Shown: positions 52,660 through 62,854 of the stretch, in pieces
Layout of the letters: each line of letters opens with the position of its first letter
How positions within the stretch are numbered: position 1 is the stretch's first letter
From: Bacteroidales bacterium
GTDB lineage: Bacteria > Bacteroidota > Bacteroidia > Bacteroidales > UBA932
Assembly (NCBI GenBank): GCA_024402135.1
Contig: JAKSJN010000009.1
Location: 28,459 to 92,458 of the forward strand
Reading direction: 5' to 3'
DNA length: 64,000 bases
The notes under the pieces: generated by a model
What the model was told of the DNA's origin: nothing
What the model saw: the letters and a program-made list of their open reading frames with translations, nothing else
Database searches by the model: none
Made by a program: the position numbers and the translations under genes

Positions 52660-53348
52660 AGCTGCGCTTCCTCTACTTTTTTCTGCTTTATTGACTGTCT
52701 TTGTCTTCTTTCTGTCGCATTACGTTCATCCAGCCAGTTGTCTATGCTCTCGAGACGTCCTGGCCTTGTGCGCATAACCTCAGCATTCTCTGCCGCTTCA
52801 GTGGTATCCGGTTCAGCGATGATCAACCTTGGTCCGAAGAACGAAGTGTCTTCATAAACCTTATTGAATACATAACGCCCGTACTCGTCCATGGATATAT
52901 CGACCCTGTCGGTAAAACCGGCTCTGGCGATGAGAGTATCGAACATCACCTGGTCTCTGGCGGCATACTTTCCCTTACGGATATAATTCTCAAGGTTGTT
53001 CTCAGCATCAACGACAAGCTGGAGCTTATCCACCTCCTTTTCAAGGATCTTTCTGGATTCCTCGATTATCTTGGCAAAGCGGTATGGATCCTCCAGATAG
53101 TGGTCAAGGCTGCGCCTGTAATCCTCGGCGGTATAGCCATATGATTCAAGTATCGGCAGATAGAAATTGGTCGTGTCTGCCTTTGACCTGTAATCAGAAT
53201 GGGATTCCAGCCAGGCGTCAGCCTTGAAAAGAGACGCATACAGCTGCGCAAAGCGGCCGCGGGGAATGATCTTTCCCTGCTTTGAGCCGCAGGCAACCAT
53301 CATCATGACGATTGCGGACAGCAACGCGATGCGTCCCAGGTGTCTCAT
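52656..53348 (-). CDS. DUF4296 family lipoprotein
   Basis: 230 residues with a lipoprotein signal (MRHLGRIALLSAIVMMMVAC). The DUF4296 core covers residues of about 25-110 (GRFAQLYASLFKADAWLESH). A coiled-coil-like charged tail ends RQRQSIKQKKVEEAQL. Of unknown function; starts one base after pheT ends. Confidence 0.8.
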   Translation of the reverse strand: MRHLGRIALLSAIVMMMVACGSKQGKIIPRGRFAQLYASLFKADAWLESHSDYRSKADTTNFYLPILESYGYTAEDYRRSLDHYLEDPYRFAKIIEESRKILEKEVDKLQLVVDAENNLENYIRKGKYAARDQVMFDTLIARAGFTDRVDISMDEYGRYVFNKVYEDTSFFGPRLIIAEPDTTEAAENAEVMRTRPGRLESIDNWLDERNATERRQRQSIKQKKVEEAQL

Positions 53349-53349
53349 A

Positions 53350-55791
53350 TTATCTGAGCACTGCTCCGAACTGGTTGGTGAAGGTTGAAAGCAGCTTTGC
53401 CATCACCTTCTCAACCTCTGCATCGGTAAGAGTTCTCTCTGCGTCCTGAAGTACGAAACTGAGTGCGTACTGCTTCTTGCCGGCTGGGATCTTGTCTCCA
53501 CGATATACGTCGAAGAGTGTAACCTGCTTTAGAAGTTTCTTGGCTGCCTTCTGAGCTGCAGTAAGAAGATCGGCATACTTGACGCTTTCATCAAGAAGGA
53601 GCGCGAGGTCACGACGTACCTCAGGGAACTTAGGAAGCTCGGTGAAAGCCACCTTATTGCGCTTGATGAGTTCGAAAAGGATGTTCCAGTTGATCTCGGC
53701 TGCATATACCGGCTGCTTAACGCCGAAACGGCGTGCAAATGCAGGATTGACGGTACCGATGACAGCGAGAGCCTGCTTCTGGCCTGGCATGCTGTAGCTT
53801 ACGCCCTCAGAGAAGATATCTGACGGAGCAGCGGCAGTGAACATGCTGTAGAGATTGGCTCCGAAACGCTTGAGAAGCAGTTCAAGATAACCCTTCAGCT
53901 GGAAATAGTCACCCTTTGCAGGGGTTGACTTCCAGTGCTTCTCCGGTGTTCCGGTAAGAATGAGAGAGAAGCAAGGATGCTCCTCGTAGCTTGCGAGGGT
54001 CTGACCATCGCCTTCTGCGAGTCTTCTGTATACTGAACCGTACTCAAATGTCTTCACTGAAGCGATCTGACGGTTGGTGTTGTATGCAACGACCTCAAGG
54101 CCACCAGGAATGAGTGACTGACGGAGTACATTGAGATCGGAACTGAGAGGGTTCACAATCTTTACGCTTGCCTCCGATGGCCAGGTCTGGAGTCCGTTAT
54201 AGTAGTCTCCCTTGGTGAGAGAGTTGTTCATGATCTCGACGAAACCATTTGCAGCAAGGAAGTTGCTGATGCTGTTTCGAAGGGCCTCTGGCTCTGGTGA
54301 AGGTGTTGCGTTCACGGACATCTTCATGTGCTTAGGCAGATCAATGTTATTGTAGCCATAGATTCTGAGGATTTCCTCGACTACATCGCACTCGCGGGTA
54401 ACGTCGATCATGTATGACGGAGCGGCTACCTTGAGAGCAGAGCCTTCCTCACAGATGAAATCGTATGAAAGAGCTTCGAGGATGGTCTTGATGGTGTCGT
54501 GCCCGATCTTCTTGCCGATGAACTCCTCGATACGGTCAAGGTCAAGATCGATTTCCTTCTTTGCGATAGGCTCCGGATATACTTCCTGTACCTTACCGAT
54601 CACGGTACCGCCTGCGAGCTCCTGGATAAGGGTTACGGCTCTGCGGAGTGCATACGGAGTTACAAGTGGATCTGCGCCACGCTCATAACGGAATGATGCG
54701 TCAGTCTGGAGTGTATGGGTCTTGCTGGTCTTGCGGATTGAACCAGGATCGAAGTATGCGCTCTCGACGAATACGTCAACGGTTGACTCTGTAACACCTG
54801 AGTCCTCGCCGCCGAACACACCTGCGATGCACATAGGGCCGTCAGCATTGGCGATGACCATGTCGCGGGCGGTCAGCTTACGCTCGATACCGTCAAGTGT
54901 GCGGATGATCTCGCCCTCGGCAGCACGGCGCACGATAACCTTTCCTCCGGTGATCTTGGAAGCATCGAAAGTATGGAGAGGCTGGCCAAGCTCCATGAGG
55001 ACGTAGTTAGAGATATCAACGATGTTGTTGATCGGGCGAAGTCCGATGGACAGGAGCTTCTTCTGGAGCCATTCAGGAGAATCGGCAACCTTTACACCCT
55101 TGATGGTGATTCCACTGTAACGAGGTGCGCCGCTGTTGTCGAGAACCTCTACAGGAATACCCTCTCCTTCACCCTCGGCGAATGCCGATACGTCAGGACG
55201 CTTGAGCTCGCAAGGAATGCCGTTGAGCTTGAGGTAAGCGTAAATATCACGGGCAACGCCCCAGTGTGACGCAGCGTCGACACGGTTGGCGGTGATTTCA
55301 TACTCGATGACTGCCTCTGTCTTGAGATGCAGATATTCCTTGGCAGGAGTACCGATGACGGTCTCAGGCTCAAGCACCATGATGCCCGAGTGATCAGAGC
55401 CGATACCAAGCTCGTCTGCCGCGCAGATCATACCGAATGACTCGACTCCACGGATCTTGGACTTCTTGATCTTGAAGTCACCTGGAAGAACGGTGCCGAG
55501 GGTTGCGAAAAGAACCTTCTGACCCTTTGCAACATTTGGAGCACCACAGACAACGGTCAGAAGTTCACCCTGGCCAGCATCGACCTTTGTGATATGGAGA
55601 TGGTCTGAATCAGGATGATTCTCACACTCTACGACCTCAGCGACAACAACGCCGGCAAGGCCTCCTGGAATTTCCTCCTGTTCCTCTACGGAGTCAACCT
55701 CGATACCGATCGAGGTCATGGCCTCAGCCACCTGTACTGGAGTCAGGTCACACTCAAGATAGTCCTTGAGCCAATTGTAAGAAAGTTTCAT
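53350..55791 (-). CDS. pheT: phenylalanine-tRNA ligase beta subunit
   Basis: 813 residues, normal length. It has the N-terminal tRNA-binding/EMAP-like domain (VVAEVVECENHPDSDHLHITKVD), the B3/B4 editing domain, the B5 domain and the C-terminal ferredoxin-like anticodon-binding domain (FDVYRGDKIPAGKKQYALS). The alpha subunit gene is not in the window, so pheS and pheT are unlinked here. The upstream neighbour ftsY is 17 bases away. Confidence 0.97.
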   Translation of the reverse strand: MKLSYNWLKDYLECDLTPVQVAEAMTSIGIEVDSVEEQEEIPGGLAGVVVAEVVECENHPDSDHLHITKVDAGQGELLTVVCGAPNVAKGQKVLFATLGTVLPGDFKIKKSKIRGVESFGMICAADELGIGSDHSGIMVLEPETVIGTPAKEYLHLKTEAVIEYEITANRVDAASHWGVARDIYAYLKLNGIPCELKRPDVSAFAEGEGEGIPVEVLDNSGAPRYSGITIKGVKVADSPEWLQKKLLSIGLRPINNIVDISNYVLMELGQPLHTFDASKITGGKVIVRRAAEGEIIRTLDGIERKLTARDMVIANADGPMCIAGVFGGEDSGVTESTVDVFVESAYFDPGSIRKTSKTHTLQTDASFRYERGADPLVTPYALRRAVTLIQELAGGTVIGKVQEVYPEPIAKKEIDLDLDRIEEFIGKKIGHDTIKTILEALSYDFICEEGSALKVAAPSYMIDVTRECDVVEEILRIYGYNNIDLPKHMKMSVNATPSPEPEALRNSISNFLAANGFVEIMNNSLTKGDYYNGLQTWPSEASVKIVNPLSSDLNVLRQSLIPGGLEVVAYNTNRQIASVKTFEYGSVYRRLAEGDGQTLASYEEHPCFSLILTGTPEKHWKSTPAKGDYFQLKGYLELLLKRFGANLYSMFTAAAPSDIFSEGVSYSMPGQKQALAVIGTVNPAFARRFGVKQPVYAAEINWNILFELIKRNKVAFTELPKFPEVRRDLALLLDESVKYADLLTAAQKAAKKLLKQVTLFDVYRGDKIPAGKKQYALSFVLQDAERTLTDAEVEKVMAKLLSTFTNQFGAVLR

Positions 55792-55807
55792 ATCTGTTTC
55801 TGTTTTT

Positions 55808-56740
55808 TTATTTCTTCAAATCATCGATCGTGAAGAGGGACTCCACGAATTCCTTCTTGTCGAAAGGCTTGAGGTCATCGATTCCTTCGCCTACTCCAAG
55901 GAAACGGATCGGTACCTGGAACTGATCGACTATGCCGATCACGACTCCACCCTTGGCAGTTCCGTCAAGCTTGGTAACCGCGAGGGAATTTACATCCGTG
56001 GCACGCGAGAATTCCTTTGCCTGCTGGAAAGCATTCTGACCGGTAGAAGCATCGAGGACGAGCATGACTTCATGAGGAGCATCAGGAATGACCTTGCGCA
56101 TCACGTTGCGGATCTTGGTGAGCTCGTTCATAAGGTCGATACGGTTATGAAGACGTCCGGCCGTGTCGATGATGACGACATCGGCATCTCTGGCAACGGC
56201 AGCACTGACGCTGTCATAAGCGACAGACGCAGGATCTGCACCCATGGACTGACGCACGATGTCCACTCCGGCACGTTCAGCCCATATTTCAAGCTGCTCT
56301 ACAGCCGCAGCACGGAATGTATCGGCAGCACCGAGAATCACCTTTTTACCCTGGGCCTTGAACTTGGATGCAAGCTTTCCGATCGTAGTAGTCTTACCTA
56401 CTCCGTTCACACCTACAACCATGATGACATATGGTTTTGACGGCATCGAACTGAAGTCTGCAAGCTTCTTCTCTTCCTGGATGTCCATGAGCGCTCCAAT
56501 CTCTTCGCGGAGCATGCCCACGAGTTCCTCGAAAGACATATACTTGTCTCTTTCAACGCGTTCTTCAAGGCTGTCGATAATCTTCAGGGTCGTATCCACA
56601 CCCATGTCAGAGGAAACGAGAGCCTCCTCTATTGCGTCAAGGACGTCATCGTCTACGCGGGATTTTCCCACGATGGCTCTGGAGAGTTTCGAGAAGAAAC
56701 TTTCCTTTGTCTTGCGCACTCCTTTGTCAAATAATCCCAT
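55808..56740 (-). CDS. ftsY: signal recognition particle receptor FtsY
   Basis: 310 residues from ATG 56740 (MGLFDKGVRKTKESFFSKLS). The open frame further upstream to 57004 overlaps the DUF4295 gene and is not used. The NG domain has GVNGVGKTTTIGKLA, DTAGRLH and TKLDGTAKGG. The acidic A domain of many FtsY proteins is short or absent. It targets ribosomes to the Sec translocon with SRP. Confidence 0.96.
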   Translation of the reverse strand: MGLFDKGVRKTKESFFSKLSRAIVGKSRVDDDVLDAIEEALVSSDMGVDTTLKIIDSLEERVERDKYMSFEELVGMLREEIGALMDIQEEKKLADFSSMPSKPYVIMVVGVNGVGKTTTIGKLASKFKAQGKKVILGAADTFRAAAVEQLEIWAERAGVDIVRQSMGADPASVAYDSVSAAVARDADVVIIDTAGRLHNRIDLMNELTKIRNVMRKVIPDAPHEVMLVLDASTGQNAFQQAKEFSRATDVNSLAVTKLDGTAKGGVVIGIVDQFQVPIRFLGVGEGIDDLKPFDKKEFVESLFTIDDLKK

Positions 56741-56810
56741 AGTCAAAAAATACGCAACGCAGCAGCATTGCTTAATCAAGCAAAGATACGAAAACGCAGA
56801 TAATAAAAAA

Positions 56811-56841
56811 AACGGCACAGTCCTGATTGACTGCGCCGTTC
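56811..56841 (-). terminator. terminator after the rpmB-rpmG-DUF4295 run
   Basis: AACGGC / GCCGTT with CAGTC/GACTG inside, followed by a T run on the minus strand just before ftsY. Confidence 0.85.
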
Positions 56842-56861
56842 GACGTATTGTATCGACAAGA

Positions 56862-57020
56862 TTACTTCTTCTCGAAGAACTCCTTTGCCTTAGCCTCCTC
56901 GATAACCTGCTCAGTGAAAACGTAAGCACCGGTCTTTGGAGACTTCTCCATACGGATGCAACGAACCATGCTCTTAGCACCGGCCTTTGCTGCGAATGTT
57001 GCAACTGCTTTCTTTGCCAT
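56862..57020 (-). CDS. DUF4295 family small protein
   Basis: A 52-residue basic protein, MAKKAVATFAAKAGAKSMVR at its start and ending KAKEFFEKK. It lies 12 bases after rpmG. DUF4295 proteins are found almost only in Bacteroidota in exactly this place after rpmB and rpmG, and are probably ribosome-associated. It is easily missed because of its length. Confidence 0.9.
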   Translation of the reverse strand: MAKKAVATFAAKAGAKSMVRCIRMEKSPKTGAYVFTEQVIEEAKAKEFFEKK

Positions 57021-57032
57021 AGTCTATTCGTA

Positions 57033-57221
57033 TTATTTAATTTCGCGATGAACAGTTACCTTCTTGAGGTAAGGGTTGTACTTCTTGCGCTCAAGACGCT
57101 CAGGAGTATTCTTCTTGTTCTTGGTGGTAATGTATCTTGACATTCCTGGAACACCGCTCTCTCTCTGCTCGGTGCACTCAAGGATCACCTGGATTCTGTT
57201 TCCTTTAGATTTCTTTGCCAT
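57033..57221 (-). CDS. rpmG: 50S ribosomal protein bL33
   Basis: 62 residues, [20 protein letters not shown] at the start, zinc cysteine pattern reduced to one cysteine (the zinc-free form). Between rpmB and the DUF4295 gene. Confidence 0.96.
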   Translation of the reverse strand: MAKKSKGNRIQVILECTEQRESGVPGMSRYITTKNKKNTPERLERKKYNPYLKKVTVHREIK

Positions 57222-57233
57222 AATTCAAGGGAA

Positions 57234-57476
57234 TTAAACGAGGTTAATCAATCCATTCTTCTGAGCGTCACGGAGAGTAGCCTCGAGTCCGTTCTTCTCG
57301 ATGATTCTCATACCCTTTGCGGATACCTTGAGGGTGATGAATCTCTGCTCCTCCTCAGACCAGAACTTCTTGGTCTTGAGGTTGAGAGAAAAAGTACGCT
57401 TGGTGCGCAGCTTAGAGTGGGAAACGTTGTTTCCGATCATTCTCTTTCTTCCAGTTACTTGACAAACCTTTGCCAT
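57234..57476 (-). CDS. rpmB: 50S ribosomal protein bL28
   Basis: 80 residues, MAKVCQVTGRKRMIGNNVSH with the family start CxxTGR and the conserved HSKLRTKRTF stretch. First gene of the rpmB-rpmG-DUF4295 run. Confidence 0.97.
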   Translation of the reverse strand: MAKVCQVTGRKRMIGNNVSHSKLRTKRTFSLNLKTKKFWSEEEQRFITLKVSAKGMRIIEKNGLEATLRDAQKNGLINLV

Positions 57477-57538
57477 ATCTTTTACTTTTTATTTTGATTC
57501 TTAACAATTTACGACGGGCGCAAATTTCGTTGTTTTTA

Positions 57539-58885
57539 TTAATTGTTGCAAGTATTCCTCACAATTTTGAAGAACCTGCCCCATCGTATGTTCTTAGGGA
57601 ATTTACGGTCCCTGTCCGTCGAGAGCCAGACCATAATAGGCGTTCCGACCACATGATCCTCGGGAACGAAGCCCCAATATCGCGAGTCAAGCGAATTATG
57701 TCTGTTATCTCCCATCATGAAGTAATAATTCTGCTGGAAAGTATACTCATCCGCAGCCATACCATTGATGAGAATGGTGCCGTTGTTCTCAACCTTGAGC
57801 TCGTTGCCCTCGTAAGCGGTGATGATTCTTCTGTACAGTGGAAGATTCTCCGCAGTGAGTCTGACAGTTGCTCCCTTTTCAGGAACCCAGATCGGGCCGT
57901 ATGAATCTCTGGTCCAGCCAGTCTCCACATAAGGGAAGAGATACAGGGGATCCTCCTGAGGATCAAGGTTAGGTCTTACGCTTGCAACGCCAGGCTGCAC
58001 GCTGACCTTCTCCAACATCTCTGCCGTGAGAGGCATCGCAGGATAACCAGGGAGATTCGGGTCGAAATAAAGTTCTCCGAGATTGAGTCCTAACTTTTCA
58101 ATGAACTTCGAATTGAGTCTCTGACCTTCGGTCTTGACTTCGTAGCTGAGCTGAACGCCAGGGAAAACTTCCTGTTTTACGGAATTCACGTAAACCAATC
58201 CTTCCTTGACCTCGAGTGAATCGCCTGCGACAGCGACGCATCTCTTTACGTAGTGATCTTTCTTGTCCGATGGACGGGTGATCACCGGTCCAAGTCTGTT
58301 TTCCACCATTTCCTTGCCATACATCCTTACGAGAGTGTAATAATCCTCTGAAGGAGCTTTGACAAGCACCGAATCTCCGTTAGGGAATCCGAATACGACG
58401 ATGTCTCCATTCTTTACCTCCCTGAATCCCTTCAGTCTCCTGTAATCATTCCGGATGAGAGTCGAATATGACTTCTTACCCATGATCTGATTGTGAGTGA
58501 AAGGGATGGTCAGCGGGGTCTGTGGAACCGCCGGTCCATATGTCAGCTTTTCAACGAAGAGATGATCTCCGGTATAGAGAGTACTCTCCATAGATGATGA
58601 AGGAATCTTGAAGGCCTGGAAGAAGAAGATGTTGAGAAATGTAACCAGTACGACGGCATAGATTACTGCATCCAGCCAATCGAGGATCGCGTTTCTTTTC
58701 TCTCCCTCCTTGTACTCCTTTTTCCAAGGCAGCCAATTGACTTTCTTTGTTACATAATAGTCAAACAGTACTGCCAGGCCGAGGAGCCACCAATAGTTTC
58801 CGAGCCAAATCACCCACAGAACATAAAGCAGGGCGGCAGCGCCGAACTTTACATATCTGTTCTGGCGAAATTCCTTCAAGCTCAC
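57539..58885 (-). CDS. lepB: signal peptidase I, long Bacteroidota form
   Basis: 448 residues, longer than the ~320 of E. coli. Three hydrophobic segments precede the catalytic part. The nucleophile serine is in PSSSM (S98), the catalytic lysine in YVKRCVAVAGD (K214). Box E is GDNRHNSLDSRYWG. A large insertion between the lysine region and box E accounts for the length. It cleaves Sec signal peptides on the periplasmic face. It follows rplT by seven bases. Confidence 0.94.
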   Translation of the reverse strand: MSLKEFRQNRYVKFGAAALLYVLWVIWLGNYWWLLGLAVLFDYYVTKKVNWLPWKKEYKEGEKRNAILDWLDAVIYAVVLVTFLNIFFFQAFKIPSSSMESTLYTGDHLFVEKLTYGPAVPQTPLTIPFTHNQIMGKKSYSTLIRNDYRRLKGFREVKNGDIVVFGFPNGDSVLVKAPSEDYYTLVRMYGKEMVENRLGPVITRPSDKKDHYVKRCVAVAGDSLEVKEGLVYVNSVKQEVFPGVQLSYEVKTEGQRLNSKFIEKLGLNLGELYFDPNLPGYPAMPLTAEMLEKVSVQPGVASVRPNLDPQEDPLYLFPYVETGWTRDSYGPIWVPEKGATVRLTAENLPLYRRIITAYEGNELKVENNGTILINGMAADEYTFQQNYYFMMGDNRHNSLDSRYWGFVPEDHVVGTPIMVWLSTDRDRKFPKNIRWGRFFKIVRNTCNN

Positions 58886-58892
58886 CTGTCAA

Positions 58893-59237
58893 CTACTTTA
58901 CAGAATTGATGATAGCCTCAAATGCCTGAGGATTGTTCATGGCGAGGTCTGCAAGAACCTTGCGGTTGAGACTGATGTTCTGCTTAGCGAGTCTGCCCAT
59001 AAACTGTGAGTATGAAAGGCCATACTGACGAGCGGCAGCGTTGATTCTCTGGATCCAAAGAGCGCGGAAGTTGCGCTTCTTTGCCTTACGGTCACGGTAA
59101 GCGTAGGTCAAACCCTTCTCATAGGTGTTCTTTGCTACGGTCCAAACATTCTTCCTTGAAAGGAAATTACCGCGGGTTCTCTTAAGAATCTTCTTGCGGC
59201 GTGCCCTTGAAGCAACTGAATTTACTGATCTTGGCAT
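58893..59237 (-). CDS. rplT: 50S ribosomal protein bL20
   Basis: 114 residues, basic, [20 protein letters not shown] at the start, ending [13 protein letters not shown]. Belongs to the infC-rpmI-rplT operon; no intrinsic terminator is seen before lepB. Confidence 0.97.
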   Translation of the reverse strand: MPRSVNSVASRARRKKILKRTRGNFLSRKNVWTVAKNTYEKGLTYAYRDRKAKKRNFRALWIQRINAAARQYGLSYSQFMGRLAKQNISLNRKVLADLAMNNPQAFEAIINSVK

Positions 59238-59312
59238 AATTGATTTGATTTATGGAGGCAGTGACTTCCTTTCGAAGTGCTTTCTTTACTGCTCATCCAA
59301 GTTTAACATTAA

Positions 59313-59507
59313 TTAGATTGCAAGAAGCTCCTTTACGCGTTTAACATCGACCTTCTCCACGATAGCGAAGTGATCGAGGTTTCTCTTCTGCTTCTTGGTC
59401 TTCTTGGTGAGAATGTGGCTGTGGTAAGCGTGCTTTCTCTTGATTTTACCCGATCCGGTAAGCGTGAAACGCTTTTTGGCACCGGAGATGGACTTAAGCT
59501 TTGCCAT
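59313..59507 (-). CDS. rpmI: 50S ribosomal protein bL35
   Basis: 64 residues, [20 protein letters not shown] with the family [19 protein letters not shown]. Located between infC and rplT. Confidence 0.97.
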   Translation of the reverse strand: MAKLKSISGAKKRFTLTGSGKIKRKHAYHSHILTKKTKKQKRNLDHFAIVEKVDVKRVKELLAI

Positions 59508-59552
59508 TTTTAATAATTATTATTGGTTTATAATAAGTATCCGCCAAGCGGA

Positions 59553-60158
59553 TTACTGTTTCTTCTTCAGAGGGGCAAGCATCATCGTCATTCTCTTTCC
59601 TTCGAGAACAGGCATGTTCTCAGCTCTTCCATAGTCCTCGAGCTCGACAGCAAAGCGGAGAAGCTGCTTCTCGCCCTGGTCAGCGAACTGGATGGAACGG
59701 CCACGGAAAAAGATCGAAGCCTTGACCTTGGAACCTTCCTGAAGGAACTCCTGTGCATGCTTCAGCTTGAACTGGAAGTCATGCTCGTCGGTGTTCGGAC
59801 CGAAACGGATTTCCTTGATCACGATCTTTGCAGAATTCGACTTCATCTCCTTAGCCTTCTTGCGCTGCTGGTAGAGATATTTGCTATAGTCGAGAATCTT
59901 GCAAACAGGAGGATCCGACTTCGCAGTGATTTCCACAAGATCCAGACCGAGCTCATCAGCCATTGCCATAGCCTTGGCGATAGGATAGATGCCCTGCTCA
60001 GGGATGTTATCTCCTACAAGGCGTACCTGAGGAGCAGTTATCTCCTCGTTGATGTTCAGTTCGTCATCAGCTTTCTTCTGATTCTGGAATCTGTTCTTTG
60101 GTCCGTTGTTAGGTCTTGGACCTGCCGGTCTGGGACCGGGTTTGAAAGGCGTTGCGAT
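59553..60158 (-). CDS. infC: translation initiation factor IF-3, AUC start
   Basis: 201 residues. The N-terminal domain (ELNINEEITAPQVRLVGDN) and C-terminal domain (IRFGPNTDEHDFQFKLKHAQ) are complete. The frame upstream of the first ATG (59969) continues with clear IF-3 sequence up to ATC at 60156-60158, and an in-frame TAA lies 12 bases before it. ATC is thus the only plausible start, with AGAGGAAA a few bases ahead. AUU/AUC/AUA starts on infC are known and let IF-3 limit its own synthesis. A Pro/Gly/Asn-rich leader (residues 3-25) precedes the domain, as in other Bacteroidota. Confidence 0.94.
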   Translation of the reverse strand: MATPFKPGPRPAGPRPNNGPKNRFQNQKKADDELNINEEITAPQVRLVGDNIPEQGIYPIAKAMAMADELGLDLVEITAKSDPPVCKILDYSKYLYQQRKKAKEMKSNSAKIVIKEIRFGPNTDEHDFQFKLKHAQEFLQEGSKVKASIFFRGRSIQFADQGEKQLLRFAVELEDYGRAENMPVLEGKRMTMMLAPLKKKQ

Positions 60159-60186
60159 AGTGTTTCCTCTTTAAAATTGTTAATAA

Positions 60187-62148
60187 CTAAACGTTCAGTT
60201 CTCCTGCCACCTGCGCCTTGAAGTAATCAAGGAAACCCTGGAGGCTCATAGAGCCCTGATCTACTCCCTCGCGGCGAACTGACACTGTCTGCTCCTCGAC
60301 CTCCTTCTCACCTACAATCACAAGAAGAGGGACCCTGAGCTGAGAGATCTCGCGGATTCTCTTGCCAAGTGTCTCGTTACGACCGTCTATGGAAGCGCGA
60401 ATTTCGGAATTATTCAGCAAATCGCAAACTTTTTTTGCATAATCTGCGTATTTTTCGCTGACAGGCAGTACTTTAACCTGATCTGGAGCAAGCCAGAGAG
60501 GGAGGTGACCGCCAGTATGCTCGAGAAGCACTGCGGTGAAACGCTCGAGCGAGCCGAATGGTGCGCGATGGATCATGACAGGACGCTTCTTGCTGCCGTC
60601 ACTGTCGGTATACTCGAGCTGGAATCTCTCAGGGAGATTGTAATCTACCTGAATTGTTCCAAGCTGCCACTTTCTACCGATAGCATCCTTTACCATGAAG
60701 TCGAGCTTAGGGCCATAGAATGCAGCCTCGCCGTACTCCACAACTGTCTTGAGACCCTTGTTTGCAGCAGCATCGATGATACCCTGCTCCGCCTTAGCCC
60801 AGTTCTCGTCACTTCCGATATACTTGCTCGGATTGTTAGGGTCACGGAGTGACACCTGTGCAAGATAGTTGTCGAAATTGAGAGTCTTGAAAACATAAAG
60901 GATGATGTCGATAACCTTCTCGAACTCCTCCTGCACCTGATCTGGGCGGCAGAAGAGATGTGCATCATCCTGGGTGAAGCTGCGGACACGGGTAAGACCA
61001 TGGAGCTCACCGCTCTGCTCGTAACGGTATACGGTTCCAAACTCGGCGAAGCGGAGTGGAAGGTCCTTGTATGAGCGAGGTGATGAACGGAAGATCTCAC
61101 AGTGGTGAGGACAGTTCATTGGCTTGAGGAGGTACTCCTCACCCTCCTGAGGTGTATGGATAGGCTGGAACGAATCCTTGCCGTATTTTGCATAATGGCC
61201 AGATGTCACATAAAGGTCCTTGCTGCCGATATGCGGGGTCACTACAGGGAGATAGCCAGCCTCAGCCTGTTTCTTGCGAAGGAAGGTCTCAAGCGTATGT
61301 CTCAACTGAGCACCTCTTGGGAGCCACATCGGAAGACCCATGCCAACTCGAGAAGAGAAGGTAAAGAGCTCCATCTCCTTGCCGAGCTTGCGGTGATCTC
61401 TCTTCTTTGCCTCTTCCATGACAACGATATACTCGTCAAGGAGAGACTTCTTAGGGAATGAGATACCATAGATACGGGTGAGCTGGTTGCGCTTCTCGTC
61501 TCCTCTCCAATATGCACCGGCGATAGCTGTGAGCTTTACGGCCTTGATAACCTCGGTGTTAGGGATGTGAGGTCCGCGACAGAGATCGGTGAACTGGCCG
61601 TTCTGATAATATGTGATGGTACCATCCTGGAGCTCGCTGATGAGCTCACACTTGTACTGGTCGCCCTTTTCTGTGAAATACTTGAGAGCCTCATCCTTGC
61701 TGACGTCGATACGCTGGAAAGCCTCCTTGGTGCGGGCAAGCTCGATCATCTTCTTCTCTACCTTTGGAAGATCAGACTCCGAGAATGGCTGTCCGCCGAA
61801 GTCCACATCATAGTAGAAGCCGTTCTCGATAGCAGGACCGATACCGAACTTCACGCCAGGATAGAGAGACTCGAGAGCCTCTGCAAGAAGATGTGATGAA
61901 GAATGCCAGAATACGCGCTTGGCGTCATCATCCTCCCACTTGAGAAGGTTGATAGATGCATCCATGTTGATAGGACGCATGAGGTCATAGGTGATTCCCT
62001 TGCCTACAGTCGTGTCATCAGCAGCCTTCACAGATACTGCAAGCACGTCAGCTGCGAGTCTTGGGCTGATGCTCATGGCGATTTCATAACCGGTCACGCC
62101 TTCGTTGTAGGTCCTGACACTTCCGTCAGGAAATTTAATGTTGATCAT
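60187..62148 (-). CDS. thrS: threonine-tRNA ligase
   Basis: 653 residues with the N-terminal TGS domain ([20 protein letters not shown]), editing domain, class II core (motif 2 [20 protein letters not shown]-like region, zinc ligand block [10 protein letters not shown]) and anticodon-binding domain ([17 protein letters not shown]). First gene of the thrS-infC-rpmI-rplT operon, 28 bases ahead of infC. Confidence 0.97.
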   Translation of the reverse strand: MINIKFPDGSVRTYNEGVTGYEIAMSISPRLAADVLAVSVKAADDTTVGKGITYDLMRPINMDASINLLKWEDDDAKRVFWHSSSHLLAEALESLYPGVKFGIGPAIENGFYYDVDFGGQPFSESDLPKVEKKMIELARTKEAFQRIDVSKDEALKYFTEKGDQYKCELISELQDGTITYYQNGQFTDLCRGPHIPNTEVIKAVKLTAIAGAYWRGDEKRNQLTRIYGISFPKKSLLDEYIVVMEEAKKRDHRKLGKEMELFTFSSRVGMGLPMWLPRGAQLRHTLETFLRKKQAEAGYLPVVTPHIGSKDLYVTSGHYAKYGKDSFQPIHTPQEGEEYLLKPMNCPHHCEIFRSSPRSYKDLPLRFAEFGTVYRYEQSGELHGLTRVRSFTQDDAHLFCRPDQVQEEFEKVIDIILYVFKTLNFDNYLAQVSLRDPNNPSKYIGSDENWAKAEQGIIDAAANKGLKTVVEYGEAAFYGPKLDFMVKDAIGRKWQLGTIQVDYNLPERFQLEYTDSDGSKKRPVMIHRAPFGSLERFTAVLLEHTGGHLPLWLAPDQVKVLPVSEKYADYAKKVCDLLNNSEIRASIDGRNETLGKRIREISQLRVPLLVIVGEKEVEEQTVSVRREGVDQGSMSLQGFLDYFKAQVAGELNV

Positions 62149-62256
62149 AAACTCTAAATATTAGTTGTTAGGGACTGACCGGTAGTTACAAACCAAGTAC
62201 TTGAACTCGGCCAGCCTTCGTTGTTTTCCAATCATACAAAGTTAATCATATTTTTT

Positions 62257-62264
62257 TATCTTTG
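62257..62264 (+). promoter_or_regulatory. -7 element upstream of the DUF4199 gene
   Basis: TATCTTTG, 26 bases before the ATG. A good -33 TTTG at the usual distance is not seen. Confidence 0.45.
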
Positions 62265-62290
62265 TAGGAGACAATCAACAATCTGATATT

Positions 62291-62854
62291 ATGGAACAAG
62301 GTATCAACTCTAAATCAATGTGGGACGCAGCATCCAAGGCCGGACTGGCTCTGGGGGCAGTATCCTGCGCATTCATGCTGATCAACCCGCTCACAGCGAT
62401 AAAGAGCAGTTCGGTCGTGCTGAACCTGTTCGGTTCATTCTTGGGGCTGGTACTCTGGGCAGCGAAGTTCTTCGGTTGTATCTGGCTCATGAAATATTTC
62501 ATGAAGAAGCTTTGCAAGGACTTCCCTGATGCAGACAACATGCACACCAGAAGGTTGGGAATCATGGCTGCGGCTTTATCCGCACTTGTCTATTCTGCAT
62601 TCAGCCTTGCTTATGTAAGCTACATCAACCCAGAGATGTTCAATGAGTCAATCGACCTGGTAATGCAGAGTTATTCGAGCATGCTGTCATCCGACGAACT
62701 CAGTCAGATTGAAGAAATGAAAGGCGACATGGGCAAGCTCTCATTCTTCTCCAACTTCTTCTACTGCCTGATCTATGGATGCATCCTTTCGGCGATTGTA
62801 TCAAGGAACATCCCAAGCCAGAATCCTTTCGAAGACACAACTGACAATCAGTAA
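62291..62854 (+). CDS. DUF4199 family membrane protein
   Basis: 187 residues with four hydrophobic segments (AGLALGAVSCAFMLINPL; LFGSFLGLVLWAAKFFGCIW; RLGIMAAALSALVYSAFSLA; FFSNFFYCLIYGCILSAIV), as in the DUF4199 family of Bacteroidota. Its stop overlaps the ATG of the glycosyltransferase gene, so the pair is translationally coupled. DUF4199 genes are often found next to a GT2 enzyme of this sort; their job is unknown. Confidence 0.85.
   Translation: MEQGINSKSMWDAASKAGLALGAVSCAFMLINPLTAIKSSSVVLNLFGSFLGLVLWAAKFFGCIWLMKYFMKKLCKDFPDADNMHTRRLGIMAAALSALVYSAFSLAYVSYINPEMFNESIDLVMQSYSSMLSSDELSQIEEMKGDMGKLSFFSNFFYCLIYGCILSAIVSRNIPSQNPFEDTTDNQ

Noticed and set aside
56741-57004. Longer FtsY start at 57004
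   Set aside because: That frame overlaps the DUF4295 gene and a terminator, and its translation has no FtsY-like sequence.
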